Source of the DNA: Rhizobiales bacterium Ga0077524 | Lineage (GTDB): Bacteria; Pseudomonadota; Alphaproteobacteria; Rhizobiales; Hyphomicrobiaceae | Length of the DNA stretch: 42,458 bases | Reading direction: 5' to 3' | Assembly (NCBI GenBank): GCA_001464755.1 | Contig: LNDR01000402.1 | Span: 1 to 42,458, forward strand | Shown here: positions 23,868-33,182 of the stretch, in pieces | Position numbering within the stretch: position 1 is the first letter of the stretch | Layout of the letters: every line of letters begins with the position of its first letter | Program-made: the position numbers and the translations under genes | Notes under the pieces: model-generated | What the model was told of the DNA's origin: nothing | Databases searched by the model: none | The model's input: the letters and a program-made list of their open reading frames with translations, nothing else

Positions 23868-24026
23868 GTCGGCTGCATAGCCAAAACCTCGGGAGCAGAA
23901 AAGCCGCGCCACTGACGCGGTCAGCCATGACATGAATTCCACCTGAACAACAGGTTCAGACAGGGTTCAGCGCCTTGGCGCCATGGTCTCCCTACCCTGC
24001 ATGAAAACTCCCCCGGCGTGATCCTC

Positions 24027-24056
24027 GGGGCTCCGTGCGCAGGGTCATGGAGCCCC
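24027..24056. promoter_or_regulatory. Inverted repeat between divergent SDR and ureohydrolase genes
   Basis: GGGGCTCC at 24027-24034 is repeated inverted at 24049-24056 with 14 nt between. It lies in the 284-bp divergent intergenic region, so an operator for one or both genes is possible; no protein is linked to it by the sequence. Confidence 0.35.
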
Positions 24057-24151
24057 ACCCGCATCCCACAGCTGGCTCGAGGTCGAGATTTCCTCTGCCA
24101 CCAACCCGCACTAGCTTGGTAGATTGATCGCCGAGAGCGGGAGACGGCAGC

Positions 24152-25192
24152 ATGGACCAGTCTAAGCTTGACGCCCTCCGGGCGAAATATGCCGACGCCA
24201 AGGGCGGCGACATCTATGACCCGCTCTTTGCCTCCGTAGCTGCCTCCGTTTTCACCTCGTCCGACCGCCGCGCATGGCCGTTCGCCGGTGTGGCGACTCT
24301 GCTCGGCGCCAACTTTCGCCCCGATGCCGCGAAAGAGGCGTTCACCGACTTGGACGTCGCGCTCGTCGGCGTTCCAATGGATCTCGGCGTCACCAACCGC
24401 GCCGGCGCCCGCCTCGGTCCCCGCGCCGTCCGCGCCGTCGAGCGCATCGGCCCCTACGAGCACGCACTGCGGGTTGCGCCGGCCGGCAAACTGCGTGTGG
24501 CCGACGTCGGAGATGTGCCGATGCAGAGCCGCTTTTCGCTCGAGCAGTGCCACGCCGACATCGAGACTTGGTATAAAGCCCTGGCGGCCGCAGACGTCGT
24601 CCCGCTGTCGGTCGGCGGCGACCACTCGATCTCGCTGCCAATTCTGCGCGCACTCGGTGCGAGGCGTCCCGTCGGCCTCGTTCACATCGATGCCCATTGC
24701 GACACGTCAGGCGCCTACGAGGGCGCCAAATTCCATCACGGCGGCCCATTTCGACTAGCCGTCCTTGATGGCGTCCTCGACCCCGAGCGCACCATCCAGA
24801 TCGGCATTCGTGGACCCGCCGAGTATCTTTGGGAGTTCTCCACTGATAGCGGCATGACCGTCATTCACGCGGAGGAGATCGACCGCATCGGACTGGATGC
24901 CGTCATCGCCAAGGCGCGCGCCATCGTTGGCGACGGCCCCACCTACGTCAGCTTCGACATCGACAGCATCGATCCTGCCCTTGCCCCGGGCACTGGCACA
25001 CCCGAGGTCGGCGGGCTTCTCCCCCGAGAAGCGCTCAGTCTGGTGCGCGGCCTCGCGGGCATAGACATCGTCGGCGGCGATGTGGTCGAGGTCGCCCCTC
25101 AGTACGATGCGACGACAGCTACACCACAGATCGGCGCCCAAATGCTGTTCCAGTTACTCTGCCTTGTAGCCTTGCGCCAAAGTCAGAGCTGA
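24152..25192 (+). CDS. speB: Agmatinase-family ureohydrolase
   Basis: Encodes 346 residues of the arginase/agmatinase family, a Mn-dependent hydrolase that releases urea from guanidino compounds. The three metal motifs are GGDHS at 155-159, HIDAHCDT (D180, H182, D184) and SFDIDSIDPALAPGTGTPEVGG (D269, D271). The length and the N-terminal 60-residue extension (GGDIYDPLFASVA) are more like guanidinobutyrase or guanidinopropionase types than E. coli SpeB (306 residues). The gene symbol therefore marks the family, not proven agmatine specificity. It is a single gene followed by 112 bp and a secreted DUF302 protein on the same strand. Confidence 0.85.
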   Translation: MDQSKLDALRAKYADAKGGDIYDPLFASVAASVFTSSDRRAWPFAGVATLLGANFRPDAAKEAFTDLDVALVGVPMDLGVTNRAGARLGPRAVRAVERIGPYEHALRVAPAGKLRVADVGDVPMQSRFSLEQCHADIETWYKALAAADVVPLSVGGDHSISLPILRALGARRPVGLVHIDAHCDTSGAYEGAKFHHGGPFRLAVLDGVLDPERTIQIGIRGPAEYLWEFSTDSGMTVIHAEEIDRIGLDAVIAKARAIVGDGPTYVSFDIDSIDPALAPGTGTPEVGGLLPREALSLVRGLAGIDIVGGDVVEVAPQYDATTATPQIGAQMLFQLLCLVALRQSQS

Positions 25193-25304
25193 CCGCGGAC
25201 GGCACGATCACTCGGCTTCAACTCTCCGTGTCGAGCGCTTCCGCCGAAGCGTAGCACAGCGTAGCGATGGCTCGATCTTTCAGTGGACCGATCGGAGCCA
25301 AAAA

Positions 25305-25778
25305 ATGCGAACGTCACTAGCCTTGTCTCTCGCCTTCGCCGTCTCGTGCCTGAGCGGTGCTTCGGCTGCAAAAGCCCAGGACACGATAACGACGCAAACC
25401 AGCAAGTTCGCGTTCGAGGAGACGGTCGACCGACTGGCCAAGGCGATCGAGGCCAAGGGCATCAAGATCGCCGCGAAATTCGATCATGCAGTTGGCGCCA
25501 AGGCGGCCGGACTCGAGCTTCCCCCAACCGTCGTCCTGCTCTTCGGCAATCCCAAGCTCGGCACCCCCCTCATGCAGGCCGATCCGCGCTCCGGGCTCGA
25601 TCTGCCTATGAAAATGCTCGTTTGGCAGGACAAGGCCGGCAAGGTCCATGTCGGCTACACACCGCCAGCCGCGCTGCAGGCCCGCTACACCCTCCAGGGT
25701 GACGGTTCCGCTAATGCTTTGAAGGCGATGACTGGCGCTCTTGACGGCTTTGCCAAGGCGGCGACCAGCGGCGAATAA
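25305..25778 (+). CDS. Secreted DUF302-domain protein
   Basis: Encodes 157 residues with a signal peptide (MRTSLALSLAFAVSCLSGASAAKA, cleavage near 24). The mature protein has the DUF302 pattern: TSKFAFEETVDRLAKAIEAKGIKIAAKFDHAVGAKAAGLELPPTVVLLFGNPKLGTPLMQADPRSGLDLPMKMLVWQD. DUF302 proteins are small alpha/beta proteins of unknown function, often periplasmic. It lies between a ureohydrolase and a YdcH-like gene on the same strand. Confidence 0.85.
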   Translation: MRTSLALSLAFAVSCLSGASAAKAQDTITTQTSKFAFEETVDRLAKAIEAKGIKIAAKFDHAVGAKAAGLELPPTVVLLFGNPKLGTPLMQADPRSGLDLPMKMLVWQDKAGKVHVGYTPPAALQARYTLQGDGSANALKAMTGALDGFAKAATSGE

Positions 25779-25940
25779 GACGTATGTTGCCGGTTGGCCG
25801 CCAAGCCGTGCGCAAAGCATCCGCACCGGCGGCCGTCTGCAACGCCCCGCGACCCCGTTGCTGTTGCAAAATGCAGCCTTCGAAGCCATAGTTCCGATCA
25901 GTTCGCGTGGATCGAACGCTTTGAGCTTGGCCGAACGCGC

Positions 25941-26147
25941 ATGCAGCGACGAGACGACCGTGAACTTCGGGAGCTTTTGGTAAAGCTCCGCGACGAGCAT
26001 CGCGTGCTCGACGACCAGATCGTTGCACTCGAGTTGGCCGTCGATGCCGATCAACTCACCGTCAAACGTTTGAAAAAAAAGAAACTTCTCGTCAAGGACC
26101 GGATCACGGCCGTCGAGGACCAGCTGACCCCTGACATCATCGCCTGA
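25941..26147 (+). CDS. YdcH-like DUF465 coiled-coil protein
   Basis: Encodes 68 residues: MQRRDDRELRELLVKLRDEHRVLDDQIVALE...LTVKRLKKKKLLVKDRI. This is the YdcH/DUF465 signature, a small helical protein with a basic KRLKKKKL segment, of unknown function. The frame is open upstream to 25794, but conserved proteins of this type start near this ATG. It precedes purE by 154 bp on the same strand, an arrangement I know from other Rhizobiales. Confidence 0.78.
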   Translation: MQRRDDRELRELLVKLRDEHRVLDDQIVALELAVDADQLTVKRLKKKKLLVKDRITAVEDQLTPDIIA

Positions 26148-26301
26148 GGCTTGCCGGCCCGTGCCGAGCCGCTGGACTTACTTTGCCCTCACGTTGCGCT
26201 TGCCAGAGCCCGCCGATAGCCGATAGAAGCTCGGGCCTTGACGTCGAGCCGTAGCCGAGCGCCGAACGCCGCTACAGCATCTCGAAAGGTTGCGGCAAGA
26301 C

Positions 26302-26844
26302 ATGCCCAAAGCGGACTTGGTCCCGCCAGGAACCGGCAATCCGGACGCGAGCAACGATAGGCCCATCGTTGCGATCATCATGGGCAGTCAGTCCGATTGG
26401 TCGACCATGCGCGCCGCGTCGGTTGTGCTGGCCGAGCTGGGCGTGTCTCACGAGTGCCGCATCGTCTCGGCCCATCGTACCCCCGAGCGCCTCTACGCAT
26501 TTGCCCGCTCAGCGCGCGAGCATGGCTTTAAGGTGATTATCGCCGGAGCCGGCGGCGCGGCTCACCTGCCGGGCATGACGGCATCCATGACGACACTTCC
26601 TGTGCTTGGCGTGCCCGTGCGCACGGCTGCCCTCAGCGGCCAGGATTCCTTGCTGTCCATCGTTCAGATGCCGGCCGGAGTTCCTGTCGGAACCCTCGCC
26701 ATCGGCGAGGCAGGAGCCACCAACGCCGGACTCCTCGCAGCTCAGATTCTCGCCTTGTCCGATCCCGCCCTCGCGACGCGGCTGGACGCCTGGCGCAAGC
26801 GCCGGACAGAAGCCGTTGCCGAGCACCCGAAGGACGATGCCTGA
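26302..26844 (+). CDS. purE: N5-carboxyaminoimidazole ribonucleotide mutase
   Basis: Encodes 180 residues, class I PurE. It converts N5-CAIR to CAIR in purine synthesis. Motifs in order are [14 protein letters not shown] (phosphate loop), [17 protein letters not shown], and [28 protein letters not shown]. The N-terminal 23 residues are an extension; a TTG at 26290 is also in frame, but ATG 26302 is preferred. It overlaps purK by 8 nt, and PurK supplies its substrate. Confidence 0.95.
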   Translation: MPKADLVPPGTGNPDASNDRPIVAIIMGSQSDWSTMRAASVVLAELGVSHECRIVSAHRTPERLYAFARSAREHGFKVIIAGAGGAAHLPGMTASMTTLPVLGVPVRTAALSGQDSLLSIVQMPAGVPVGTLAIGEAGATNAGLLAAQILALSDPALATRLDAWRKRRTEAVAEHPKDDA

Positions 26845-27946
26845 GCCCACCACAAAATCACCCCTGCCGCCCCGCTCGGTGATCGGCATCCTGGGATCGG
26901 GCCAACTCGGCAAGATGCTGGCCCAGGCCGCGAGCCGCCTCGGGTTTCGCACCCATGTGTACGGTGACGACGCCGGACCCGCATTCGACGTCGCAACCTC
27001 CCATTCGGTCGGCAGCTTCACCAGCTTCGGGCGGCTCGACGAGTTTGCGCGTGGCGTCGACGTCGTCACCTATGAGTTCGAGAACGTCCCCGTCGTCGCT
27101 GCCGAGCACTTGGCCCTCAGCGTGCCCGTTCGCCCGGGCGCCCGGGCACTCGCCGTTTCGCAGGATCGCATCGCCGAGAAGACCTTCATCCGCGACCTTG
27201 GCATCGCCGTCGCCCCTTTCGCGCCGATTACAGGCCCCGCCGACCTCATCTCTGCCGCGACCGCCCATTCGACTTGGGGCACTCGAGCCATCTTGAAGAC
27301 CGCCCGTCTCGGCTACGATGGCAAAGGCCAGTCCTCAATTGCTATGCCCTCCGATCTCGCTTCCGCCTTCCGTATCCTTGGCAACGTCTCATGCGTCCTC
27401 GAGCAGCGCCTCGAGTTCCGATGCGAGGTCTCGGTCATCGTCGTGCGTGGCATCGATGGCGAGACGGCGACGTACGACATCCCGCTGAACGAGCACGAGG
27501 GCGGCATTCTGCGCCGCTCGACAGTTCCGTCTGGCTTGCCACCTGCCGTCGAGCAGCAAGCCCGCGCCATGGCAACCCGCATCGCCACAGCTCTCGACTA
27601 TGTCGGCGTCCTTGCCGTCGAAATGTTCTATCTGGGCGAAACCGCCCCCGAGCCACTCGTCGTCAACGAGATCGCACCGCGCGTGCACAATTCCGGCCAT
27701 TGGACCATGGACGCCTGTGCCGTTGGCCAGTTCGAAAACCACATTCGCGCGGTCGCCGGTTGGCCGCTCGGCGACACCGCCCGCCACTCAGACGCCGTCA
27801 TGCAGAACCTCATCGGCCACGACGTCGACGCTTGGCCGACCCTCGCGGGAACACCAGGAACCTGCCTCCACCTCTACGGCAAACGCGAGGCCCGCGACGG
27901 CCGCAAGATGGGCCACGTCAATCATCTGAGCCCGCGCTGCCCTTGA
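26837..27946 (+). CDS. purK: N5-carboxyaminoimidazole ribonucleotide synthase
   Basis: Encodes 369 residues, an ATP-grasp enzyme that carboxylates AIR with bicarbonate and ATP to N5-CAIR. Visible are the N-terminal [28 protein letters not shown], the ATP-grasp core with [14 protein letters not shown] and [18 protein letters not shown], and the metal/phosphate site [19 protein letters not shown]. It starts inside the end of purE at 26837, with the two stops read in different frames, so translation is coupled. The start is set by the ATG GGCx order MPEPTTKSP. Confidence 0.95.
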   Translation: MPEPTTKSPLPPRSVIGILGSGQLGKMLAQAASRLGFRTHVYGDDAGPAFDVATSHSVGSFTSFGRLDEFARGVDVVTYEFENVPVVAAEHLALSVPVRPGARALAVSQDRIAEKTFIRDLGIAVAPFAPITGPADLISAATAHSTWGTRAILKTARLGYDGKGQSSIAMPSDLASAFRILGNVSCVLEQRLEFRCEVSVIVVRGIDGETATYDIPLNEHEGGILRRSTVPSGLPPAVEQQARAMATRIATALDYVGVLAVEMFYLGETAPEPLVVNEIAPRVHNSGHWTMDACAVGQFENHIRAVAGWPLGDTARHSDAVMQNLIGHDVDAWPTLAGTPGTCLHLYGKREARDGRKMGHVNHLSPRCP

Positions 27947-28073
27947 AAGCCCCATCCCCCCAGCCTGTAAAGCTAATGCCAATGGTCCATTCGCTTGCGA
28001 CCGCCAGCTTTCGAAGCCTAATCTCGCCGCGAGAGGGCCTGTTGGCCCGATAGTCGACCCAACGGAGACGCCG

Positions 28074-29486
28074 ATGGCTGCCACCGCCGCGCCCGCCACC
28101 ATGTTCGAGAAGATTTGGCGCACGCACGTCGTCGTCGACCGTCCCGACGGCTACACCCTCCTCTATGTCGACCGCCACCTCATTCATGATGGCTCCTACT
28201 TCGCCTTCCAGCGGCTCAAGGGGCGCGGGCTGAAGCTGCGCCGGCCCGACCTCTCGTTCGGCACGCCCGACCACTACATGCCGACCGACACGCGCCGGAA
28301 GGAGGATATAGCCAACCCCGACAGCAAGCGGATGGTCACGGGCCTCGCCATAAACGGCGCCGAGACGGGTGTCACGGTCTTCGACATCGGCGACCGCCGC
28401 AACGGTATCGTTCACGTCGTCGGCCCCGAGCAGGGCATCACTCAGCCTGGCATCACGCTCGTCTGCGGTGACAGCCACACCTCGACCCATGGCGCCATGG
28501 GCTGCCTCGCCTTCGGCATCGGACAATCCGAGGTCATGCACGTCATGGCGACCCAGTGCGTCTGGCAGAAGAAGCCTAAAACTATGCGCGTCGACATCGA
28601 TGGCGCGCTCGGCTTCGGCGTGACAGGCAAGGACGTGATCCTCGCCATCATCGCCAAGATCGGCGCTGCGGGTGGCACCGGCCACGTGCTCGAGTACGCC
28701 GGCTCCGGCATCCGCGCGCTGTCGATGGAAGGCCGTCTGACCATTTGCAACATGTCGATCGAGGCGGGCGGACGTGCGGGCATGATCGCCCCCGACGACG
28801 CAACCTATGAGTATCTCGCCGGCAAGCCCTACGCGCCGAAAGGGGCCGATTGGGACACTGCGATGGCCCGCTGGAAAGCCCTTCCCACCGACAGCGGCGC
28901 GACTTTCGACACCGAGATCACGCTGTCTGGCCCCAGCATCGCGCCCATGGTGACGTTCGGCACGAGCCCAGAGGACGCCGTGCCCGTTACGGACGCCGTG
29001 CCCGATCCCTCCACGGCCGCCGACGCTGTCAAGCGCGAAGGTCTCGCCCAGGCGCTGCGCTACATGGGTGTGAAGCCCGGCACGCCGATCACCGACATTC
29101 GCATCGACCGCGTGTTCATCGGCTCTTGCACCAACAGCCGCATCGAGGACCTGCGCGCGGCAGCTGCCGTCGCTAAGGGCCGCAAAGCGGTCGTCCCAAG
29201 CTGGATCGTTCCCGGCTCCGGTATCATCAAGGAGCAGGCCGAGGCAGAGGGCCTGGACAAGATCTTCAAGGACGCCGGCTTCGAGTGGCGCGAGACGGGC
29301 TGCTCCATGTGCCTCGGTACCAACGGCGAGATCGGGCGCCCAGAGGAGCGGATCGCCTCCACCTCTAATCGCAACTTCGTCGGCCGCCAGGGCAAGGGCG
29401 TGCGCACGCACCTCGTCAGCCCAGCCATGGCGGCAGCCGCTGCCGTCACCGGCCACTTCGCCGACGTCCGCAAGTTGATGGCGTGA
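28074..29486 (+). CDS. leuC: LeuC-family 3-isopropylmalate dehydratase large subunit, divergent form
   Basis: Encodes 470 residues of the aconitase superfamily. The 4Fe-4S ligands are Cys352 (IGSCTNSRIEDLRA), Cys410 and Cys413 (TGCSMCLGTNGEIG), and VCGDSHTSTHGAMG at 130-143 is intact. The catalytic loop that is usually DHNVPT in LeuC reads DHYMPT here (66-71), and the region before it is SFGTPDHYM. The protein is thus likely active as a hydro-lyase but may be a paralog with another C5-C7 hydroxyacid substrate, such as an isopropylmalate analog. It precedes the small subunit, with 11 bp between stop and start. The antisense 27918-29531 frame is a shadow. Confidence 0.85.
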   Translation: MAATAAPATMFEKIWRTHVVVDRPDGYTLLYVDRHLIHDGSYFAFQRLKGRGLKLRRPDLSFGTPDHYMPTDTRRKEDIANPDSKRMVTGLAINGAETGVTVFDIGDRRNGIVHVVGPEQGITQPGITLVCGDSHTSTHGAMGCLAFGIGQSEVMHVMATQCVWQKKPKTMRVDIDGALGFGVTGKDVILAIIAKIGAAGGTGHVLEYAGSGIRALSMEGRLTICNMSIEAGGRAGMIAPDDATYEYLAGKPYAPKGADWDTAMARWKALPTDSGATFDTEITLSGPSIAPMVTFGTSPEDAVPVTDAVPDPSTAADAVKREGLAQALRYMGVKPGTPITDIRIDRVFIGSCTNSRIEDLRAAAAVAKGRKAVVPSWIVPGSGIIKEQAEAEGLDKIFKDAGFEWRETGCSMCLGTNGEIGRPEERIASTSNRNFVGRQGKGVRTHLVSPAMAAAAAVTGHFADVRKLMA

Positions 29487-29497
29487 GGACCAGCACC

Positions 29498-30118
29498 ATG
29501 ACCCAGGAGAACGTCCCGGCCCGCCTGCCATTCACGTCCGTCTCGGCCGTCGCCGCACCCATTAGTCAGGCAAACGTCGACACCGATCAGATCATCCCTG
29601 GCCGCTTCTTGTCGCTGCCGCGCCAGACGATGGTGCCGCACCTTTTTAGAGACCAGCGCTATAACGACAATGGCACGCCCAAGCCCGAATTCGTCCTCAA
29701 CCGGCCGGAGTATGCCAAAGCTGGAATTCTGGTCGCCGGGCGGAATTTTGCCTGTGGCTCGAGTCGCGAGATGGCCGTCACTGTTCTCGTCGACAACGGC
29801 TTCCGCGCCTTCATCGCCCCCTCGTTCGGCGACATCTTCTTCAGCAATTGCTTCCAGAACGGCGTCTTGCCGATCGTGCTGCCAGAAGCGCGCGTGAATG
29901 ACCTCCTGCGCTTTTTGCTGGAGCTTCCGGGCGCCGAGATCGCCGTCGACCTGCCATCTCAGACCGTCAAGGGTCCAGATGGGAAGACCGACCATTTCAC
30001 GATCGACCCATTCCGCAAGGACTGCCTGTTGCGTGGCATCGACGAGATCGCGATGACGTTCGGCTACGAGGCTGACATCAAGGCCTTCGAATCGAAGTCG
30101 ATCACAGCCCGCGTCTGA
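29498..30118 (+). CDS. leuD: LeuD-family 3-isopropylmalate dehydratase small subunit, divergent form
   Basis: Encodes 206 residues, the swivel domain partner of LeuC. The N-terminal substrate motif NVDTDQIIPGRFL (26-38) and CGSSRE (86-91) are present, the latter followed by MAVTVL, while common LeuD has HAPWAL. SFGDIFFSNCFQNGVLPIVL also matches the family. The ATG at 29498 has GAGG about 10 nt upstream and follows leuC closely. The changes at the same active-site face as in LeuC suggest a co-evolved pair. The final gene of this unit, it ends 60 bp before the convergent TadD gene. Confidence 0.85.
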   Translation: MTQENVPARLPFTSVSAVAAPISQANVDTDQIIPGRFLSLPRQTMVPHLFRDQRYNDNGTPKPEFVLNRPEYAKAGILVAGRNFACGSSREMAVTVLVDNGFRAFIAPSFGDIFFSNCFQNGVLPIVLPEARVNDLLRFLLELPGAEIAVDLPSQTVKGPDGKTDHFTIDPFRKDCLLRGIDEIAMTFGYEADIKAFESKSITARV

Positions 30119-30178
30119 GCGCGAGCTCGATCCCGTGACATCATCCGGCTGGAAGCATCGCTTCCCGCCGTGCCCGCG

Positions 30179-30949
30179 TCAGCTCCCTTGCTGGGTCAGC
30201 GAGCGCACGTAGACGATGTTGGCCTTGGCCTTGTCTTTCGGCAGCACCTTGGTCGCCAGCCGCTCGGCATCGTCGTACTTGCCTGCCAGGGCCATCACCA
30301 GCGCCAGGTTCTCCTTCATTTGGCGCGGTGATTCCGCTTCGCCGACGCCCGCCGAACGCAAAGTTTTCTCGGCATCGGCTAGCTTGCCGTCGAGTGCATA
30401 TGATAGCGCCAGGTTGTTCAGAGTCGGCCTGTGATCCGGTTTCAGCGCCAGAGCGCGCTTGAAGTTGGCTTGGGCTTCAGGCTGCTTTCCCGCCGCTGCC
30501 AGGGCCGTGCCGAGCGCCGACAAAGTCTGCCAATCGGGACGTGCCGGATCGATCGCTGCCTCGAGTGATTTCCTCGCCTTGTCGGTCTGGCCGAGTTCGA
30601 GCGCGATCAACCCCGCTTCGCGCGCCAGCTCCCGGTTGCCGGGCGCTTCGGCCCGCCCGCGCTCCAGCTCGATGAGCGCCCTCGCTCGATCGCCCTTGTC
30701 ACGCAGGGACCGCGCGAGGACCAGCCGCTCTGGCACCCGTCCACCTGTGGCCCTCGCCGAAACGGGGCCGACGGTGTCGGCCCCCGCCGGTGAGCCAGAC
30801 GCTATCGAGCCTCCTCGCTCACCCGCAGTGCTTGCCGTCACGACGCCGCCGTCGGGGGAGAGTGCCATGGGGGTCCCCGCGCATCCACCGAGCATCAGCG
30901 AGCCCACAATCGAAAGCGCAGTTATCTTGCCTCGGCATGGTTTGCGCAT
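30179..30949 (-). CDS. tadD: TadD-like TPR lipoprotein
   Basis: Encodes 256 residues. A lipoprotein signal (ALSIVGSLMLGGCAG, lipobox LGGC) is followed by a disordered Ser/Ala/Gly linker and then TPR repeats from about residue 75: LVLARSLRDKGDRARALIELER, DKARKSLEAAIDPARPDWQTLSALGTALAAAGKQPEAQANFKRALALKPDHRPTLNNLALSYALDGKLADAEKTL. The organisation is that of TadD, an outer-membrane associated pilotin-like partner of Tad pilus secretion. It is divergent from tadG with a 288-bp AT-rich region between. Confidence 0.82.
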   Translation of the reverse strand: MRKPCRGKITALSIVGSLMLGGCAGTPMALSPDGGVVTASTAGERGGSIASGSPAGADTVGPVSARATGGRVPERLVLARSLRDKGDRARALIELERGRAEAPGNRELAREAGLIALELGQTDKARKSLEAAIDPARPDWQTLSALGTALAAAGKQPEAQANFKRALALKPDHRPTLNNLALSYALDGKLADAEKTLRSAGVGEAESPRQMKENLALVMALAGKYDDAERLATKVLPKDKAKANIVYVRSLTQQGS

Positions 30950-31237
30950 GGTGTGCGACCCTCTTGAATTTTCTGACGTTGCCCGCTGCGGCCAGATCAT
31001 CCGCCAGCCATTCCCGAGCTAGGCTGATTCGCACCGCCGGCACCCCGGCACGGGTCGCCGTAGGCTTCGCTATCCCCGCAATGCACAAGCTCTGCGAGCC
31101 ACACTTTCGGTCCGTTTAAGCGAAGATCCGGAAACGGACGGCTTGCAATCATCTTAAATTTTAGTGTCCGCTTTCACTGTCCGCAAAAAAATAGTCGTTA
31201 GTTTTTTCTCTAGAATTTTTGCCGAATGGAGTCGGTC
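30950..31237. promoter_or_regulatory. Divergent tadD/tadG control region
   Basis: This 288-bp gap is AT-rich at 31150-31225, a probable promoter zone. It holds an inverted repeat GTCCGTTT (31110-31117) / AAACGGAC (31132-31139) and a direct repeat TGTCCGC at 31165-31171 and 31178-31184 (13-bp period, a bit more than one helical turn). These are plausible regulator sites for pilus expression; no regulator gene is next to it. Confidence 0.5.
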
Positions 31238-32845
31238 ATGGCGACCACTGATCAATCTCTGTCTCGCGGAAGATGCACGGCTCTCGCCACCTTGGCTGCC
31301 CGCTATCGCCTCGAGCGCTCCGGCTCTGTCGGGCTTCTGTTTGCACTAATGTTCATGTTGGTCATGATGATTGCTGGCGTCGCGATCGACTACGGCCGCA
31401 CGGAACTGGAATGGCAGCGCATCCAGCATGCCGCAGACTCAGCTGCACTCGCGGCCTCACATCGCCTCGGCACCGCCGACCAGGATGAAACCGGCGTCGC
31501 CGTCGCCGAGCGCTTCTTCAGCGCCAACACGGGAGGCCGCAACTACCAGAAGCAGATCGTCCTGGATGCCGACAGGGGTGAGGTCAGGGTAGTCGCCGCC
31601 GGCTCCGTCGGGACGAGCCTTCTCAACGCGGTAGGCGTGCGCAACATGTCCATCCGGGCATCCTCCCGCGTCGTGAAGGGCGACGGCACTGTCGAGGTCG
31701 CGCTGGTGCTCGACAACTCCGGCTCCATGGCCGGCCAACCCATCGCCGACCTGATCGCCGCTGCCAAAAGCCTTTCGGGCGTCGTCATGAGCGGAGCCGA
31801 TAACAGTGACCGCGCAAGCGTCGCAATCGTCCCATTCTCTGGCGCAGTGAACGTCGGCGCCGGCAACCGCGACGCCGACTGGATCGACGCGTCGGGCGCC
31901 TCGCCGCTCAACGGGGCCAACTTCGCGTCCAACGTCCCCCGCCTTGAAATGTTCGATCGCATCGGCTCGACTTGGCGCGGCTGCGTCGAGGCACGTTCCG
32001 GATCGTTGGATGTCACCGATGCCCCTGCTGATTCGTCAGCTCCCGCAACGCTATTTCTACCGATGTTTGCCCCTGACGAGCCCGACAGCAATAACAGCGG
32101 TGGCGCCAGTTATGCCAACAGCTACATTGCGGACGACGGTGGCGCCTGCACGCCTCAACCCGTTGTCTGCGTCACCTACGATCGACGTGGACGCTGCACC
32201 AAGTCGCAGAAGTCTCCCTTGCCCCCCGCCGAGGCTCAATCCCGCATCTGCAAGTATGAGGGCGCCGTCGTTCCCCTGGGCGACTCCGGCCCGAACTACA
32301 TGTGCGACAGCGAGGCCATCCTGCCTCTGAGTTCCAATCTGAGCGAGATCGAGTCCACGCTTTCCGCAATGACGGCGAAGGGCTCCACCAATATCGCCGA
32401 GGGGGTCATGTGGGGATGGCGCGTCCTCTCTCCCGGCTTGCCGTTCGCCGAAGGGCGTACCTATGACTCTCCGAAGAATGACAAGATCATGGTTGTCATG
32501 ACCGACGGCGCCAATACCTACTCGGCCTCCTCGAACCACAACAAGTCCTGGTACGCCGCGCACGGCTATGGGGCCTCGGGCCGGCTCGGCACCACCTTTT
32601 CGTCGTCGGCCTATGTCTCGCGCATGAATCAGAAAACGACGACGGCCTGCGCCAACGCCAAGGCGGCCGGCGTCAAGATCTACACCATCGCCTTCCGGCT
32701 CGAGTCCGACCCAACGACGTTGGCGTTGCTTCAGAGCTGCGCGAGCGAGGCCAGCATGGCATTTCGGGCAGCCGATGGAGCTGCACTCGTTACTGTCTTC
32801 GAGCATATCGGCGGCCAGATCTCCAAGCTCCGTGTGGCCGGTTGA
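31238..32845 (+). CDS. tadG: TadG-like pilus protein with von Willebrand A domain
   Basis: Encodes 535 residues. The N-terminal part has a TadE-type helix (SGSVGLLFALMFMLVMMIAGVAIDYGRTELEWQRIQHAADSAALAA), the usual TadG start. A von Willebrand A domain follows with the MIDAS metal motif DNSGSMAG and ends in the VVMTDGANTYSASS / CANAKAAGVKIYTIAF region. It is an inner-membrane anchored periplasmic component of Tad pilus systems. The ATG at 31238 (GGAG 6 nt upstream) is preferred over 31226. It is followed by 337 bp with no gene, then the broken cpaC. Confidence 0.87.
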   Translation: MATTDQSLSRGRCTALATLAARYRLERSGSVGLLFALMFMLVMMIAGVAIDYGRTELEWQRIQHAADSAALAASHRLGTADQDETGVAVAERFFSANTGGRNYQKQIVLDADRGEVRVVAAGSVGTSLLNAVGVRNMSIRASSRVVKGDGTVEVALVLDNSGSMAGQPIADLIAAAKSLSGVVMSGADNSDRASVAIVPFSGAVNVGAGNRDADWIDASGASPLNGANFASNVPRLEMFDRIGSTWRGCVEARSGSLDVTDAPADSSAPATLFLPMFAPDEPDSNNSGGASYANSYIADDGGACTPQPVVCVTYDRRGRCTKSQKSPLPPAEAQSRICKYEGAVVPLGDSGPNYMCDSEAILPLSSNLSEIESTLSAMTAKGSTNIAEGVMWGWRVLSPGLPFAEGRTYDSPKNDKIMVVMTDGANTYSASSNHNKSWYAAHGYGASGRLGTTFSSSAYVSRMNQKTTTACANAKAAGVKIYTIAFRLESDPTTLALLQSCASEASMAFRAADGAALVTVFEHIGGQISKLRVAG

Positions 32846-33182
32846 CCGACGGCCTGAACACCAACCCTTGCTCGAGGGACCCATTTTGTCGCCTCCCTGC
32901 GGTCGCCCCGGCCCACTTCTCAACAGATGTGCTGCGGGGTAACGCACGCATGCGAGACACGCTGCTCAGGCTGTTGCTGCATGGGATAAATCTCGCCTCC
33001 ATCAGGTTGTGAGCATCACGGTACGGAGGACGTGGATATCCTGTCGAAAGCCGGTGTTCAGCCACACCGTGCAACGCCCCCCGCATGGCGCGCTCCACGC
33101 GAATCGTGCTCCGAAGTCTCAGTCGGCGCGTGTCGGTCGCCGGAGTTGGGGGTGCCCCGCTGACGCGGGGTAGTGGGGTAAG
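32846..33182. other. 337-bp gene-free gap before cpaC
   Basis: No gene is visible here. In many Tad loci cpaB lies just before cpaC; no recognisable cpaB remnant was found by eye. The final 25 bp carry a GCCCCGC/GCGGGGT hairpin around 33155-33173 just before the cpaC start. Confidence 0.45.

Noticed and set aside
27918-29531. A 537-residue open frame on the minus strand
   Set aside because: It is antisense to leuC in nearly all its length, with His/Asp/Arg-rich composition typical of reverse-strand shadows; leuC has full motifs.
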